Below are positions 1-3,919 of a DNA stretch of 6,077 nt, piece by piece. Below the pieces are notes generated by a model. The model was given only the letters and a program-made list of their open reading frames with translations, did not search any database and was not told where the DNA came from. The DNA lies in contig JBEKBO010000229.1 in the NCBI GenBank assembly GCA_050015355.1, positions 1-6,077 of the forward strand, written 5' to 3'. The stretch is from CAWBRT01 sp050015355. GTDB lineage: Bacteria > Acidobacteriota > Terriglobia > Terriglobales > Acidobacteriaceae. A program made the position numbers and the translations under genes. Position 1 is the stretch's first letter. Each line of letters starts with the position of its first letter.

Positions 1-129
1 TCCGCAGTATTCAACTCCATCCGCCTACCATTGGTCTTGCTCATGAAGGTGGGAATCTTTCTCCGCCCCTACAGTAATTGTTGATGGCGAAGATGTCTCA
101 CTATTGTTGACACAGAGGGTGCTGCTGCT
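1..129. other. Left-edge region, possible gene end and 5' flank of the first cargo gene
   Basis: No gene can be assigned here with confidence. Two plus-strand frames are open from the window edge: one ends at TGA 82-84 and one at TAA 75-77, so either could be the tail of an upstream gene. On the minus strand an ATG at 44 opens a frame that leaves the window after 14 codons (it begins MSKTNGRR), but it has no well-placed ribosome site. The octamer ATTGTTGA occurs twice, at 77-84 and 103-110, 26 bases apart, just upstream of the first clear gene. It could be part of a promoter or operator, but no convincing -35/-10 pair was found. Confidence 0.3.
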
Positions 130-450
130 GTGCTAGAGCGCATAGCGGCTGAGAAGCGTGCCGATGATGACAACGCTGATCAGGACGAAGTTGATCCTTT
201 TGAAATCGCGTGCCGTGCACTGGGGCTTGATTACTGCGACAGCGACGAAAGTTATGTTTTTGCTTCGGACCCAAACGATTTGAACGAACAAAATTGCCTT
301 CGTTTTGAATATCAAATTGACGACGAAGGCGCAGTGGTTCTAAACGAAGACAGCAGAACAAAAGTTAAACACGAACTTTTGCATAGCGAACGGGGCAAGC
401 GAATCCTGTGGCTCAAAAGCATCGCTCGCAGAGCGAGAGGGAGCAGATAA
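130..450 (+). CDS. Hypothetical acidic protein, 106 aa (accessory region)
   Basis: I do not recognise this protein. It starts at GTG 130, the first usable start after an in-frame TGA at 82-84, and has the purine-rich GAGGG at 115-119 at a workable distance. The first three quarters are strongly acidic (runs of Asp and Glu around residues 12-22 and 38-50), while the last 25 residues are basic and end in RRARGSR. No signal peptide, membrane segment, cysteine cluster or catalytic motif is visible. The stop codon at 448-450 lies 2 nt before the next start, so the two genes are probably translated together. Its place in a run of small unnamed genes next to an attachment-site junction suggests mobile-element cargo. 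The opposite-strand frames here look like shadows. Confidence 0.55.
   Translation: MLERIAAEKRADDDNADQDEVDPFEIACRALGLDYCDSDESYVFASDPNDLNEQNCLRFEYQIDDEGAVVLNEDSRTKVKHELLHSERGKRILWLKSIARRARGSR
436..443 (+). promoter_or_regulatory. Strong ribosome binding site deciding the start at 453
   Basis: AGAGGGAG lies 9 nt before ATG 453, inside the end of the preceding gene. A frame opening at GTG 408 is possible but has no such site, so the start at 453 is preferred. Confidence 0.6.
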
Positions 451-452
451 AA

Positions 453-647
453 ATGGCTGATCTAGGAAACGGCCCGATCACAGCCGATTCAACGGACGAT
501 GCCCTTTGCAAACGTGCGTTGTTTCTCGGCTATAAGATAGGCGGCCCCGTAAATTTGATTGGCTATATCTTGCAATTGGAACGGCGCATTGCTGTACTCG
601 AAAAATCAAGGCTTCCTGCTCATCTACAGAATTTAGAGCAGCGCTAG
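453..647 (+). CDS. Hypothetical small protein, 64 aa
   Basis: This is a small protein of unknown function. The start at ATG 453 is chosen because of a strong ribosome site at 436-443 and because it lies 2 nt after the stop of the upstream gene; a longer form from GTG 408 would overlap that gene. The first 20 residues are polar and threonine/aspartate rich. The second half contains an amphipathic segment with the look of a short coiled coil (residues about 38-62, including YILQLERRIAVLEKSR), so the protein may oligomerise or act as an accessory subunit. There are no metal-binding motifs or export signals. A hairpin follows at 686-715, which may end the transcript of this gene pair. Confidence 0.6.
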   Translation: MADLGNGPITADSTDDALCKRALFLGYKIGGPVNLIGYILQLERRIAVLEKSRLPAHLQNLEQR

Positions 648-685
648 AGTTTGCGTGCGGCGATAACCCCCGCCGCGCGTAAAGG

Positions 686-715
686 GAGCCGCTGACCTTC
701 GCCCGCCAGCGGCTC
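686..715 (+). terminator. Intergenic hairpin, possible terminator without a T-run
   Basis: A perfect 9-bp inverted repeat, GAGCCGCTG at 686-694 and CAGCGGCTC at 707-715, flanks a 12-nt loop between two cargo genes. The sequence after it (TACAAAAT) is not a T-tract, so it may slow or protect the transcript rather than act as a classical rho-independent terminator. Confidence 0.4.
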
Positions 716-742
716 TACAAAATACCGAACACCAATTTTCCG

Positions 743-1102
743 ATGCTCGATTCTGAATCCACGATTTCTAAATGTGTGCATGGAGTTTATTTGTGTCATG
801 GCTCCAGCGATGGCAAGGCTTTATATTGCAGGCTGTGTTTGCCGGATGCGCCGCCAGATCAGCGTGAGGTTGTTCTCCCGCGTTCGAGTGCTGACAAACT
901 TTCCAACGAAGGCCGCACACTGGCGAATAAACGCGGCTGCCCACAGTGTGGCAGCGCGGTCTGGATGCGTATGCGGGAAAGTGGCAGCGATGCGCAACGC
1001 GAATGTGCGGAATGTGGAACCGCCTACTCTGTTCGGCTGAACGCTCACCAGCAGGCGGAACAAGTACGCGCGGAAGTGGAGGCGCTGGAATGCTTGGTAT
1101 AA
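743..1102 (+). CDS. Hypothetical protein with two four-cysteine zinc-binding motifs, 119 aa
   Basis: This is an unnamed small protein with two cysteine quartets. The first is Cys11 and Cys18 with Cys29-x-x-Cys32. The second is a classical zinc ribbon: Cys66-x-x-Cys69 (CPQCG) with Cys88-x-x-Cys91 (CAECG). Zinc ribbons of this type usually bind nucleic acid or hold a protein partner, so a DNA- or RNA-associated role is a fair inference, but no specific function is visible. The tail (residues 97-119) is helical and Glu/Ala/Gln rich. ATG 743 has no good ribosome site, so the start is less certain than the frame. The last 13 nt overlap the start of the following helix-turn-helix gene, suggesting coupled translation. 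The minus-strand frames across this stretch lack any family signal. Confidence 0.65.
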   Translation: MLDSESTISKCVHGVYLCHGSSDGKALYCRLCLPDAPPDQREVVLPRSSADKLSNEGRTLANKRGCPQCGSAVWMRMRESGSDAQRECAECGTAYSVRLNAHQQAEQVRAEVEALECLV

Positions 1103-1680
1103 CGCGGCACCCCGTTTCTGCTGAATCGAACATCGCTTATGAAGATTTTTCACGGATGCATCGTGAGAACCATGCGGCCCGTCAATCAAAATGGGTGCCA
1201 CCTTTTGCTCTGAATACTTCGCAGTTGCGGCGCGTTTTGCTTGTTCGCTGCTGGAGATACCTACACAATCACACTCCTGTGCCGCCCACACTCGATTGGC
1301 AGGAAATGAAAAAAGCTGCGACTGCGCACACGTTGCAACCGCACAAGATTCTGCCCGAATCGCCCTTGGTTCAAAAATTGATGTACGCAAGGCACGTCGC
1401 GGCTGTAATCAAGTGCGGCGGGTATCTACAGTTTCAGAGTGCGCTAGCATGGCGGGCTTGGCGACTGGGCATGAGTTCTGTTGATATTGCCGAAAGTTTG
1501 AATATATCTCCCCAGTGCGTTCGCATCAATCTTCAAAGGCTGAGAGACATTGCACGTTTTTTGAACTTTGATTGCGGCGTGCCGCATCCGTCGTTTCGCA
1601 GCAAGAGACACGCCGCGCGCCTGCGTGCCGCATGGGTACGACGCAAGCAAGCCGCCGCGAAGCGGCAAGCATTTGCCTGA
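1090..1680 (+). CDS. Hypothetical helix-turn-helix DNA-binding protein, 196 aa
   Basis: Probable DNA-binding protein of unknown role. The start at ATG 1090 is chosen because GGAGG at 1078-1082 sits 7 nt upstream; the open frame reaches back to 946, but that would bury it deeply in the preceding zinc-ribbon gene. Residues about 118-154 form a sigma-region-4-like helix-turn-helix with the core SSVDIAESLNISPQCVRINL (residues 129-148), where a first helix, a turn and a recognition helix can be read. The C-terminus (169-196) is very rich in Arg, Lys and Ala, as in a non-specific DNA-contacting tail. The N-terminal 110 residues are unrecognised and hold several Trp and His residues. It could be a regulator of the element or part of its replication or packaging machinery; the sequence does not decide. 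Confidence 0.65.
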   Translation: MLGITRHPVSAESNIAYEDFSRMHRENHAARQSKWVPPFALNTSQLRRVLLVRCWRYLHNHTPVPPTLDWQEMKKAATAHTLQPHKILPESPLVQKLMYARHVAAVIKCGGYLQFQSALAWRAWRLGMSSVDIAESLNISPQCVRINLQRLRDIARFLNFDCGVPHPSFRSKRHAARLRAAWVRRKQAAAKRQAFA

Positions 1681-1726
1681 TGCTCTGCTGTCACCGAAGG
1701 CCTGCCGATGCGTCAGAAGGCAAATG
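1670..1726 (+). other. Imperfect inverted repeat between two cargo genes
   Basis: CATTTGCCT at 1670-1678 is the inverted partner of AGGCAAATG at 1718-1726. GATGC at 1679-1683 can continue the stem with GCGTC at 1710-1714 (one T-G wobble) if three bases (1715-1717) bulge out. The structure spans the stop codon of the helix-turn-helix gene. It could be an attenuating or stabilising RNA structure. No T-run follows directly. Confidence 0.35.
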
Positions 1727-1787
1727 TGAACGAAATTTTCCCGCTGAATTTTCGCTAAACGGAATAAAATGCCAAGCGGAGGAAATC

Positions 1788-2138
1788 ATGGAAACTAAAA
1801 AATACGTCGAGTTGGATGTCCTTGGCGGTCGTGTCACGTGCAAGTGTGGTGTTACTTATGAGGGAACCCCAGAGACTTTGCTGGATCACATGCAGAAGAT
1901 GAGACAGGGTGAGTTTTGTGCAAGCTGCGGCAAAAGTTGGGCCACAGGAACCGACGAAAGGTTGGTGCCGAAGGGCAACCCGTCCCAGCTTCCTAGAATT
2001 GAAATCAAACAATTTCTTGAGCACTGGCAGGCGCTCAAGAAAGCTATGGCGAGCAGTCCCAGCCCCAACTTTTCACTGGTTTTTTGCGTGAAAGAAGAGA
2101 ACACGCCCGAAAGTGAAAAGGCCGCATTACAAGGCTGA
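1788..2138 (+). CDS. Hypothetical zinc-finger-like protein, 116 aa
   Basis: Small unnamed protein with a probable metal site: Cys18-x-Cys20 (CKCG) followed by Cys44-x-x-Cys47 (CASCG), the spacing of a compact zinc knuckle. The start at ATG 1788 is preferred because GGAGGA at 1778-1783 lies just upstream; the frame is open back to 1572, but that part overlaps the helix-turn-helix gene and lacks protein-like character. Between the cysteine pairs is a helical segment (residues about 28-40), and the second half contains a predicted helix (IEIKQFLEHWQALKKAM). The tail is polar. Like the gene at 743-1102 it pairs cysteine motifs with no known catalytic residues, and it is the last cargo gene before the arm-like repeats and the tRNA fragment. 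A nucleic-acid or partner-binding role is inference only. Confidence 0.65.
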   Translation: METKKYVELDVLGGRVTCKCGVTYEGTPETLLDHMQKMRQGEFCASCGKSWATGTDERLVPKGNPSQLPRIEIKQFLEHWQALKKAMASSPSPNFSLVFCVKEENTPESEKAALQG

Positions 2139-2141
2139 GGC

Positions 2142-2211
2142 TGTTGCCCATTTTGTTGCCCAAAATGCTGCCGAACGCCGCCAAACCATGCCAAATGATA
2201 CCGCCTAAACC
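2142..2211. repeat. Iterated GCC(N)A repeats, probable integrase arm-type sites
   Basis: Six GCC units start at 2146, 2158, 2170, 2180, 2190 and 2203, each followed by A-rich bases (GCCCA, GCCCAA, GCCGAA, GCCAAA, GCCAAA, GCCTAAA), at steps of 10 to 13 bp, close to one turn of the helix. The first two are near-identical (TGTTGCCCATTT and TGTTGCCCAAAA). Such phased repeats between a cargo gene and a tRNA core are typical of arm sites bound by tyrosine recombinases or their accessory factors. The similar TTGCACA pair on the other side of the tRNA fragment supports that reading. Confidence 0.5.
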
Positions 2212-2256
2212 TAGCTAAATGATTGAAAACACATGAGCACAAGGTAAGATAAGGAA

Positions 2257-2295
2257 ATTACGAATCGACTGCTCTACCAACTGAGCTACGTCGGC
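2257..2295 (-). pseudogene. 5' half of a tRNA-Thr(CGU) gene, truncated after the anticodon loop
   Basis: Read on the minus strand from 2295, the sequence has the acceptor strand GCCGACG, TA, the D-stem GCTC/GAGC, D-loop AGTTGGTA, an A, the anticodon stem GTCGA and the loop TTCGTAA, with anticodon CGT (threonine). An intact gene would continue with TCGAC to close the stem. Here only one further T (2257) matches and the sequence then reads TTCC and stays unrelated. The 3' half (T-arm and acceptor) is not anywhere in the window. The fragment therefore cannot make a tRNA. It is either the chromosomal half left by an insertion or a half copy carried by an element. Confidence 0.75.
2263..2275. repeat. 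Attachment-site core repeat, copy 1 (inside the tRNA-Thr fragment)
   Basis: AATCGACTGCTCT on the plus strand (AGAGCAGTCGATT in the tRNA sense) is repeated exactly at 2328-2340, 65 bp away in the same orientation. It covers the end of the D-arm and the 5' side of the anticodon stem and loop, a region commonly used as a crossover site by tyrosine recombinases. Confidence 0.6.
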
Positions 2296-2298
2296 TTT

Positions 2299-2314
2299 CT
2301 TTTGCTTTCAAAAG
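2299..2314. repeat. Short perfect hairpin between the two core copies
   Basis: CTTTTGCTTTCAAAAG is a 6-bp inverted repeat around a 4-nt loop, 4 bp upstream of the tRNA fragment's 5' end. It sits where a tRNA promoter would be, but no convincing promoter boxes remain. It may be a recombinase or accessory-protein site, or chance. Confidence 0.35.
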
Positions 2315-2327
2315 CTTACCACGAATT

Positions 2328-2340
2328 AATCGACTGCTCT
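2328..2340. repeat. Attachment-site core repeat, copy 2
   Basis: Second exact copy of AATCGACTGCTCT, without the rest of a tRNA around it. With a 4-base TTAA insertion allowed, the match extends to ACGAA(TTAA)TCGACTGCTCT at 2321-2340 against ACGAATCGACTGCTCT at 2260-2275. It lies between the hairpin and a pair of TTGCACA repeats, next to the integrase remnant. Confidence 0.6.
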
Positions 2341-2341
2341 T

Positions 2342-2359
2342 TTGCACATTTGTTGCACA
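2342..2359. repeat. TTGCACA tandem pair, probable arm-type sites of the integrase remnant
   Basis: TTGCACA occurs at 2342-2348 and again at 2353-2359, 11 bp apart. The layout TTGCACA-TTTG-TTGCACA closely resembles TTGCCCA-TTTTG-TTGCCCA at 2145-2163 on the other side of the tRNA fragment, differing by A/C in the motif. It lies between core copy 2 and the stop codon of the integrase stub. Confidence 0.45.
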
Positions 2360-2384
2360 CCGAAAAGCAGCCTAAATTCCATAA

Positions 2385-2533
2385 TTACATCACGTCCAGT
2401 CGGGATGCAAGTTGTTGCATGGCGTCCGTTACCTGCTGTGGCACGGTCTTGATGTAATGCTTGCGGGTGGTGCGGACATCAGGGTGCGAAGGATGGCTTG
2501 GATCACAAGATCATCGATTCCAAGCTGCTTTAG
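2385..2533 (-). pseudogene. Tyrosine recombinase (phage-type integrase), C-terminal remnant with a frameshift
   Basis: Only the last ~50 codons of an integrase remain. On the minus strand 2533-2489 reads LKQLGIDDLVIQAIL, the helix before the conserved Arg/Leu-x-His box. One base is then missing at 2487-2488, and the next frame continues HPDVRTTRKHYIKT, where His (2484-2486) is the conserved histidine of the C-terminal catalytic box and Tyr (2454-2456) is the expected nucleophile. It then runs through a helical tail to TAA at 2385-2387. Tyrosine recombinases catalyse site-specific integration and excision. This copy lacks the N-terminal DNA-binding domain and most catalytic residues, so it cannot be active. 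Its end faces the arm-like repeats and core copy 2, the normal order for an integrase beside its attachment site. The upstream part is lost just where the PilZ gene ends; the PilZ stop (2537-2539) is even in frame with the stub. Confidence 0.8.
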
Positions 2534-2536
2534 GCA

Positions 2537-2923
2537 TTAATTCCTGCGACGTAAATTGACGGTGTCACACACCTCAACCGTTTGCCAATCCGCCGGAGGG
2601 AAGTATACTCCCCAAATGTTTCGAGGTACCTCCAGTTTAATTCCGTAATGCCCTTCAAATTGCGGACTCGACCACACCACCCGCGCAGTTTCGAATTCCC
2701 TGGTCCGCGTCACAATGACGACTACTTGCATTCCGAGGCGCAGACGTGCCTCGGTCTGGATCAGCGCGCCATGCTTATTTACCACTATGGTCATTCCGTT
2801 AGCCGTAAAAGAGGAGCCATCGTTAGGGAAAACGCCGGAGACAACAAGTCGGGTCGATACGGCGATACGAGAACTCCGGCGACGCTGCTCAAGTTTAGGC
2901 AGCAATGATGTAGAGTCCGTCAA
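2537..2923 (-). CDS. PilZ-domain-like protein, 128 aa
   Basis: Probable member of the PilZ family, the beta-barrel domain best known as a receptor for cyclic di-GMP in motility and exopolysaccharide control. An Arg-rich stretch RRRSSR (residues 14-19) supplies an RxxxR-like motif (Arg15, Arg19). The second motif region reads NKHGAL (49-54), where the usual [D/N]-x-S-x-x-G serine and glycine are absent, so cyclic di-GMP binding is doubtful. The beta-rich core ends near GHYGIKLE (residues 91-98), and about 30 residues follow without known motifs. The start is taken as TTG 2923, the first start after an in-frame TAA. It has no ribosome site of its own, but the stop of the upstream 41-aa gene lies only 3 nt away, so translational coupling would explain it. 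The gene ends 3 nt before the integrase stub, so its last residues may have been altered by the deletion. Confidence 0.75.
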   Translation of the reverse strand: MTDSTSLLPKLEQRRRSSRIAVSTRLVVSGVFPNDGSSFTANGMTIVVNKHGALIQTEARLRLGMQVVVIVTRTREFETARVVWSSPQFEGHYGIKLEVPRNIWGVYFPPADWQTVEVCDTVNLRRRN

Positions 2924-2926
2924 CTG

Positions 2927-3052
2927 TTAGCGAGAGAAAAGGTGCTTTTTTGTTCGGCGTTGATACCAGTGCCTCTTTAGGGCCTGGGCCGCAAGAAAGG
3001 CGATCAGTGCGACAGCCCAAAAAGCTATCCCCAACAATACTTGCACGCGCAT
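2927..3052 (-). CDS. Small single-pass membrane protein, 41 aa
   Basis: A short gene starting at ATG 3052 on the minus strand, just after an in-frame TAG. Residues about 4-24 (beginning VLLGIAFWAVALIAF) form one clean hydrophobic membrane helix. The remaining tail is strongly basic (KRHW, RRTKKH), which by the positive-inside rule would lie in the cytoplasm. The stop TAA at 2927-2929 is 3 nt before the start of the PilZ-like gene, so both are probably one transcript and the small protein may anchor or signal to the PilZ protein at the membrane (inference). No clear ribosome site was found. The opposite strand has an open frame here (2950-3300), but the clean membrane segment plus the tight spacing favour this gene. 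Confidence 0.55.
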   Translation of the reverse strand: MRVQVLLGIAFWAVALIAFLAAQALKRHWYQRRTKKHLFSR

Positions 3053-3168
3053 GCGGCGATGCTACAGCGATGAACTTGAGACTGCTCCGAGAGATGAATA
3101 ATGTTCTACTTCCAGAACAGAGCCGGGAAGCCGTTGCAGAGAGGTTGGCTACGGCCTTCACCCTCCGA

Positions 3169-3198
3169 TTGCAAGAGGAGCGGCATTTCCCGTACAAT
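3169..3198 (+). promoter_or_regulatory. Candidate sigma-70 promoter for rpsT
   Basis: TTGCAA (-35, 3169-3174) and TACAAT (-10, 3193-3198) are separated by 18 bp, matching 4/6 and 5/6 consensus positions. A transcript starting near 3205 would have a leader of about 100 nt before the rpsT start. Confidence 0.5.
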
Positions 3199-3306
3199 AA
3201 AAGTTCGGCCAATGGCCATTGCCGCGAGCTGAGGCTGCGGCGTGTTGGCATATGCCTGTGGGCCTGCCCCAAAGATTTTTCTATCAAAGAGGATGACTGA
3301 GAAGGT

Positions 3307-3576
3307 ATGGCTAATCATTTTTCGGCGCTTAAGCGCACCCGGCAAACGGAAAAACGGACCGCAGTAAACCGCGCCAGCAAGTCCCGCCTGCGCACGGCAT
3401 TGCGCGAACTGCGGAGCGCCATGGACGAGGGCGACAAGGCTGCGGCTGAGAGCAAACTCCGCGCCGCGACTTCGGTTTTGGACAAGAGCGTGCAAAAAGG
3501 AGTGGTTCACAAGAATACCGCTTCACGCTACAAGGCCCGCCTGTCGGTGCGCGTAGCGGCCATCGCCAGCAAGTAA
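3307..3576 (+). CDS. rpsT: 30S ribosomal protein S20, 89 aa
   Basis: S20 is a primary-binding protein of the small ribosomal subunit; it contacts 16S rRNA helices in the body and helps assembly and initiation. The length (89 aa) and composition fit the family exactly: an N-terminus MANHFSALKRTRQTEKR, a very Lys/Arg/Ala-rich helical body, and the conserved KGVVHKNTASRYKARLS near residues 62-78. S20 folds as a three-helix bundle. The start at ATG 3307 is fixed by the conserved MANH N-terminus. GAAGG touches the ATG, and a better spaced but distant AAGAGG lies at 3287-3292. In enterobacteria S20 represses its own translation; whether the leader here does so cannot be seen. It is monocistronic, with its own promoter candidate and terminator. 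Confidence 0.97.
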   Translation: MANHFSALKRTRQTEKRTAVNRASKSRLRTALRELRSAMDEGDKAAAESKLRAATSVLDKSVQKGVVHKNTASRYKARLSVRVAAIASK

Positions 3577-3600
3577 CAAACTTCCCGACTTTTCGCAGAG

Positions 3601-3624
3601 CGGCAGGTTCAGACCTGCCGTTTT
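3601..3624 (+). terminator. Rho-independent terminator of rpsT
   Basis: CGGCAGGT (3601-3608) and ACCTGCCG (3613-3620) form a perfect 8-bp GC-rich stem with a TCAG loop, followed directly by TTTT, 24 nt after the rpsT stop codon. Confidence 0.85.
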
Positions 3625-3692
3625 GCTTGCACTCCACAGACCCTGGCAGAAGCTGGCCCGAGCTCGTTGGTACATGCACCAACGCCTGCACG

Positions 3693-3714
3693 CCGGGCTA
3701 ACCTCCGGTTTTTT
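3693..3714 (+). terminator. Possible second weak terminator or leader structure
   Basis: A short CCGG/CCGG stem (3693-3696 and 3705-3708) with an 8-nt loop is followed by six T (3709-3714). Just upstream GTTGGT/ACCAAC (3666-3671, 3678-3683) can form another small hairpin. The 4-bp stem is weak; it may back up the rpsT terminator. Confidence 0.3.
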
Positions 3715-3772
3715 CAGTGATTTCTCCTATTTTTCTCCCCCTCACTTAGTAGATTCCCGGCGGTAGTACCGA

Positions 3773-3801
3773 TTGCTATGGTTGCCGAACCGTCCTAAAA
3801 T
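3773..3801 (+). promoter_or_regulatory. Candidate sigma-70 promoter for the transglycosylase-amidase operon
   Basis: TTGCTA (3773-3778), a 17-bp spacer, and TAAAAT (3796-3801) match consensus at 4/6 and 5/6 positions. A start near 3808 would place the first in-frame ATG after it at 3920 and argues against coding from 3773 itself. Confidence 0.55.
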
Positions 3802-3919
3802 GCCTGTACTCTGGCCGATTTACGGCCGCCACCGCGACCGCGCTTTTCCGCGGGCGAAGGTCTGCGGAGTTCCCGGACGCGGCGTAGTGGTCGCGTGCTG
3901 GAGGGAGCGCAACCGGCTC

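Noticed and set aside
946..1089. Longer N-terminus for the HTH gene
   Set aside because: It would overlap most of the zinc-ribbon gene's second motif, and the start at 1090 has a well-spaced GGAGG.
821..1390. Minus-strand open frame of 189 codons
   Set aside because: It runs antisense to the zinc-ribbon and HTH genes, shows no motif and no ribosome site; a shadow frame.
2142..2211. Phased GCC repeats as a CRISPR array
   Set aside because: Units are only 10-13 bp apart with no spacers of usable length; arm-type sites fit better.
2895..3287. Minus-strand open frame of 130 codons in the same stretch
   Set aside because: Composition is not protein-like, and it overlaps the better-supported 41-aa gene and the PilZ start in another frame.
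2950..3300. Plus-strand open frame of 116 codons upstream of rpsT
   Set aside because: It starts at TTG without a ribosome site, has no family signal, overlaps the membrane-protein gene on the other strand, and contains the rpsT promoter candidate.
3773..3919. Longer N-terminus for the transglycosylase
   Set aside because: It would cover the promoter candidate, adds an Arg/Trp-rich stretch unlike a secretion leader, and has no ribosome site.
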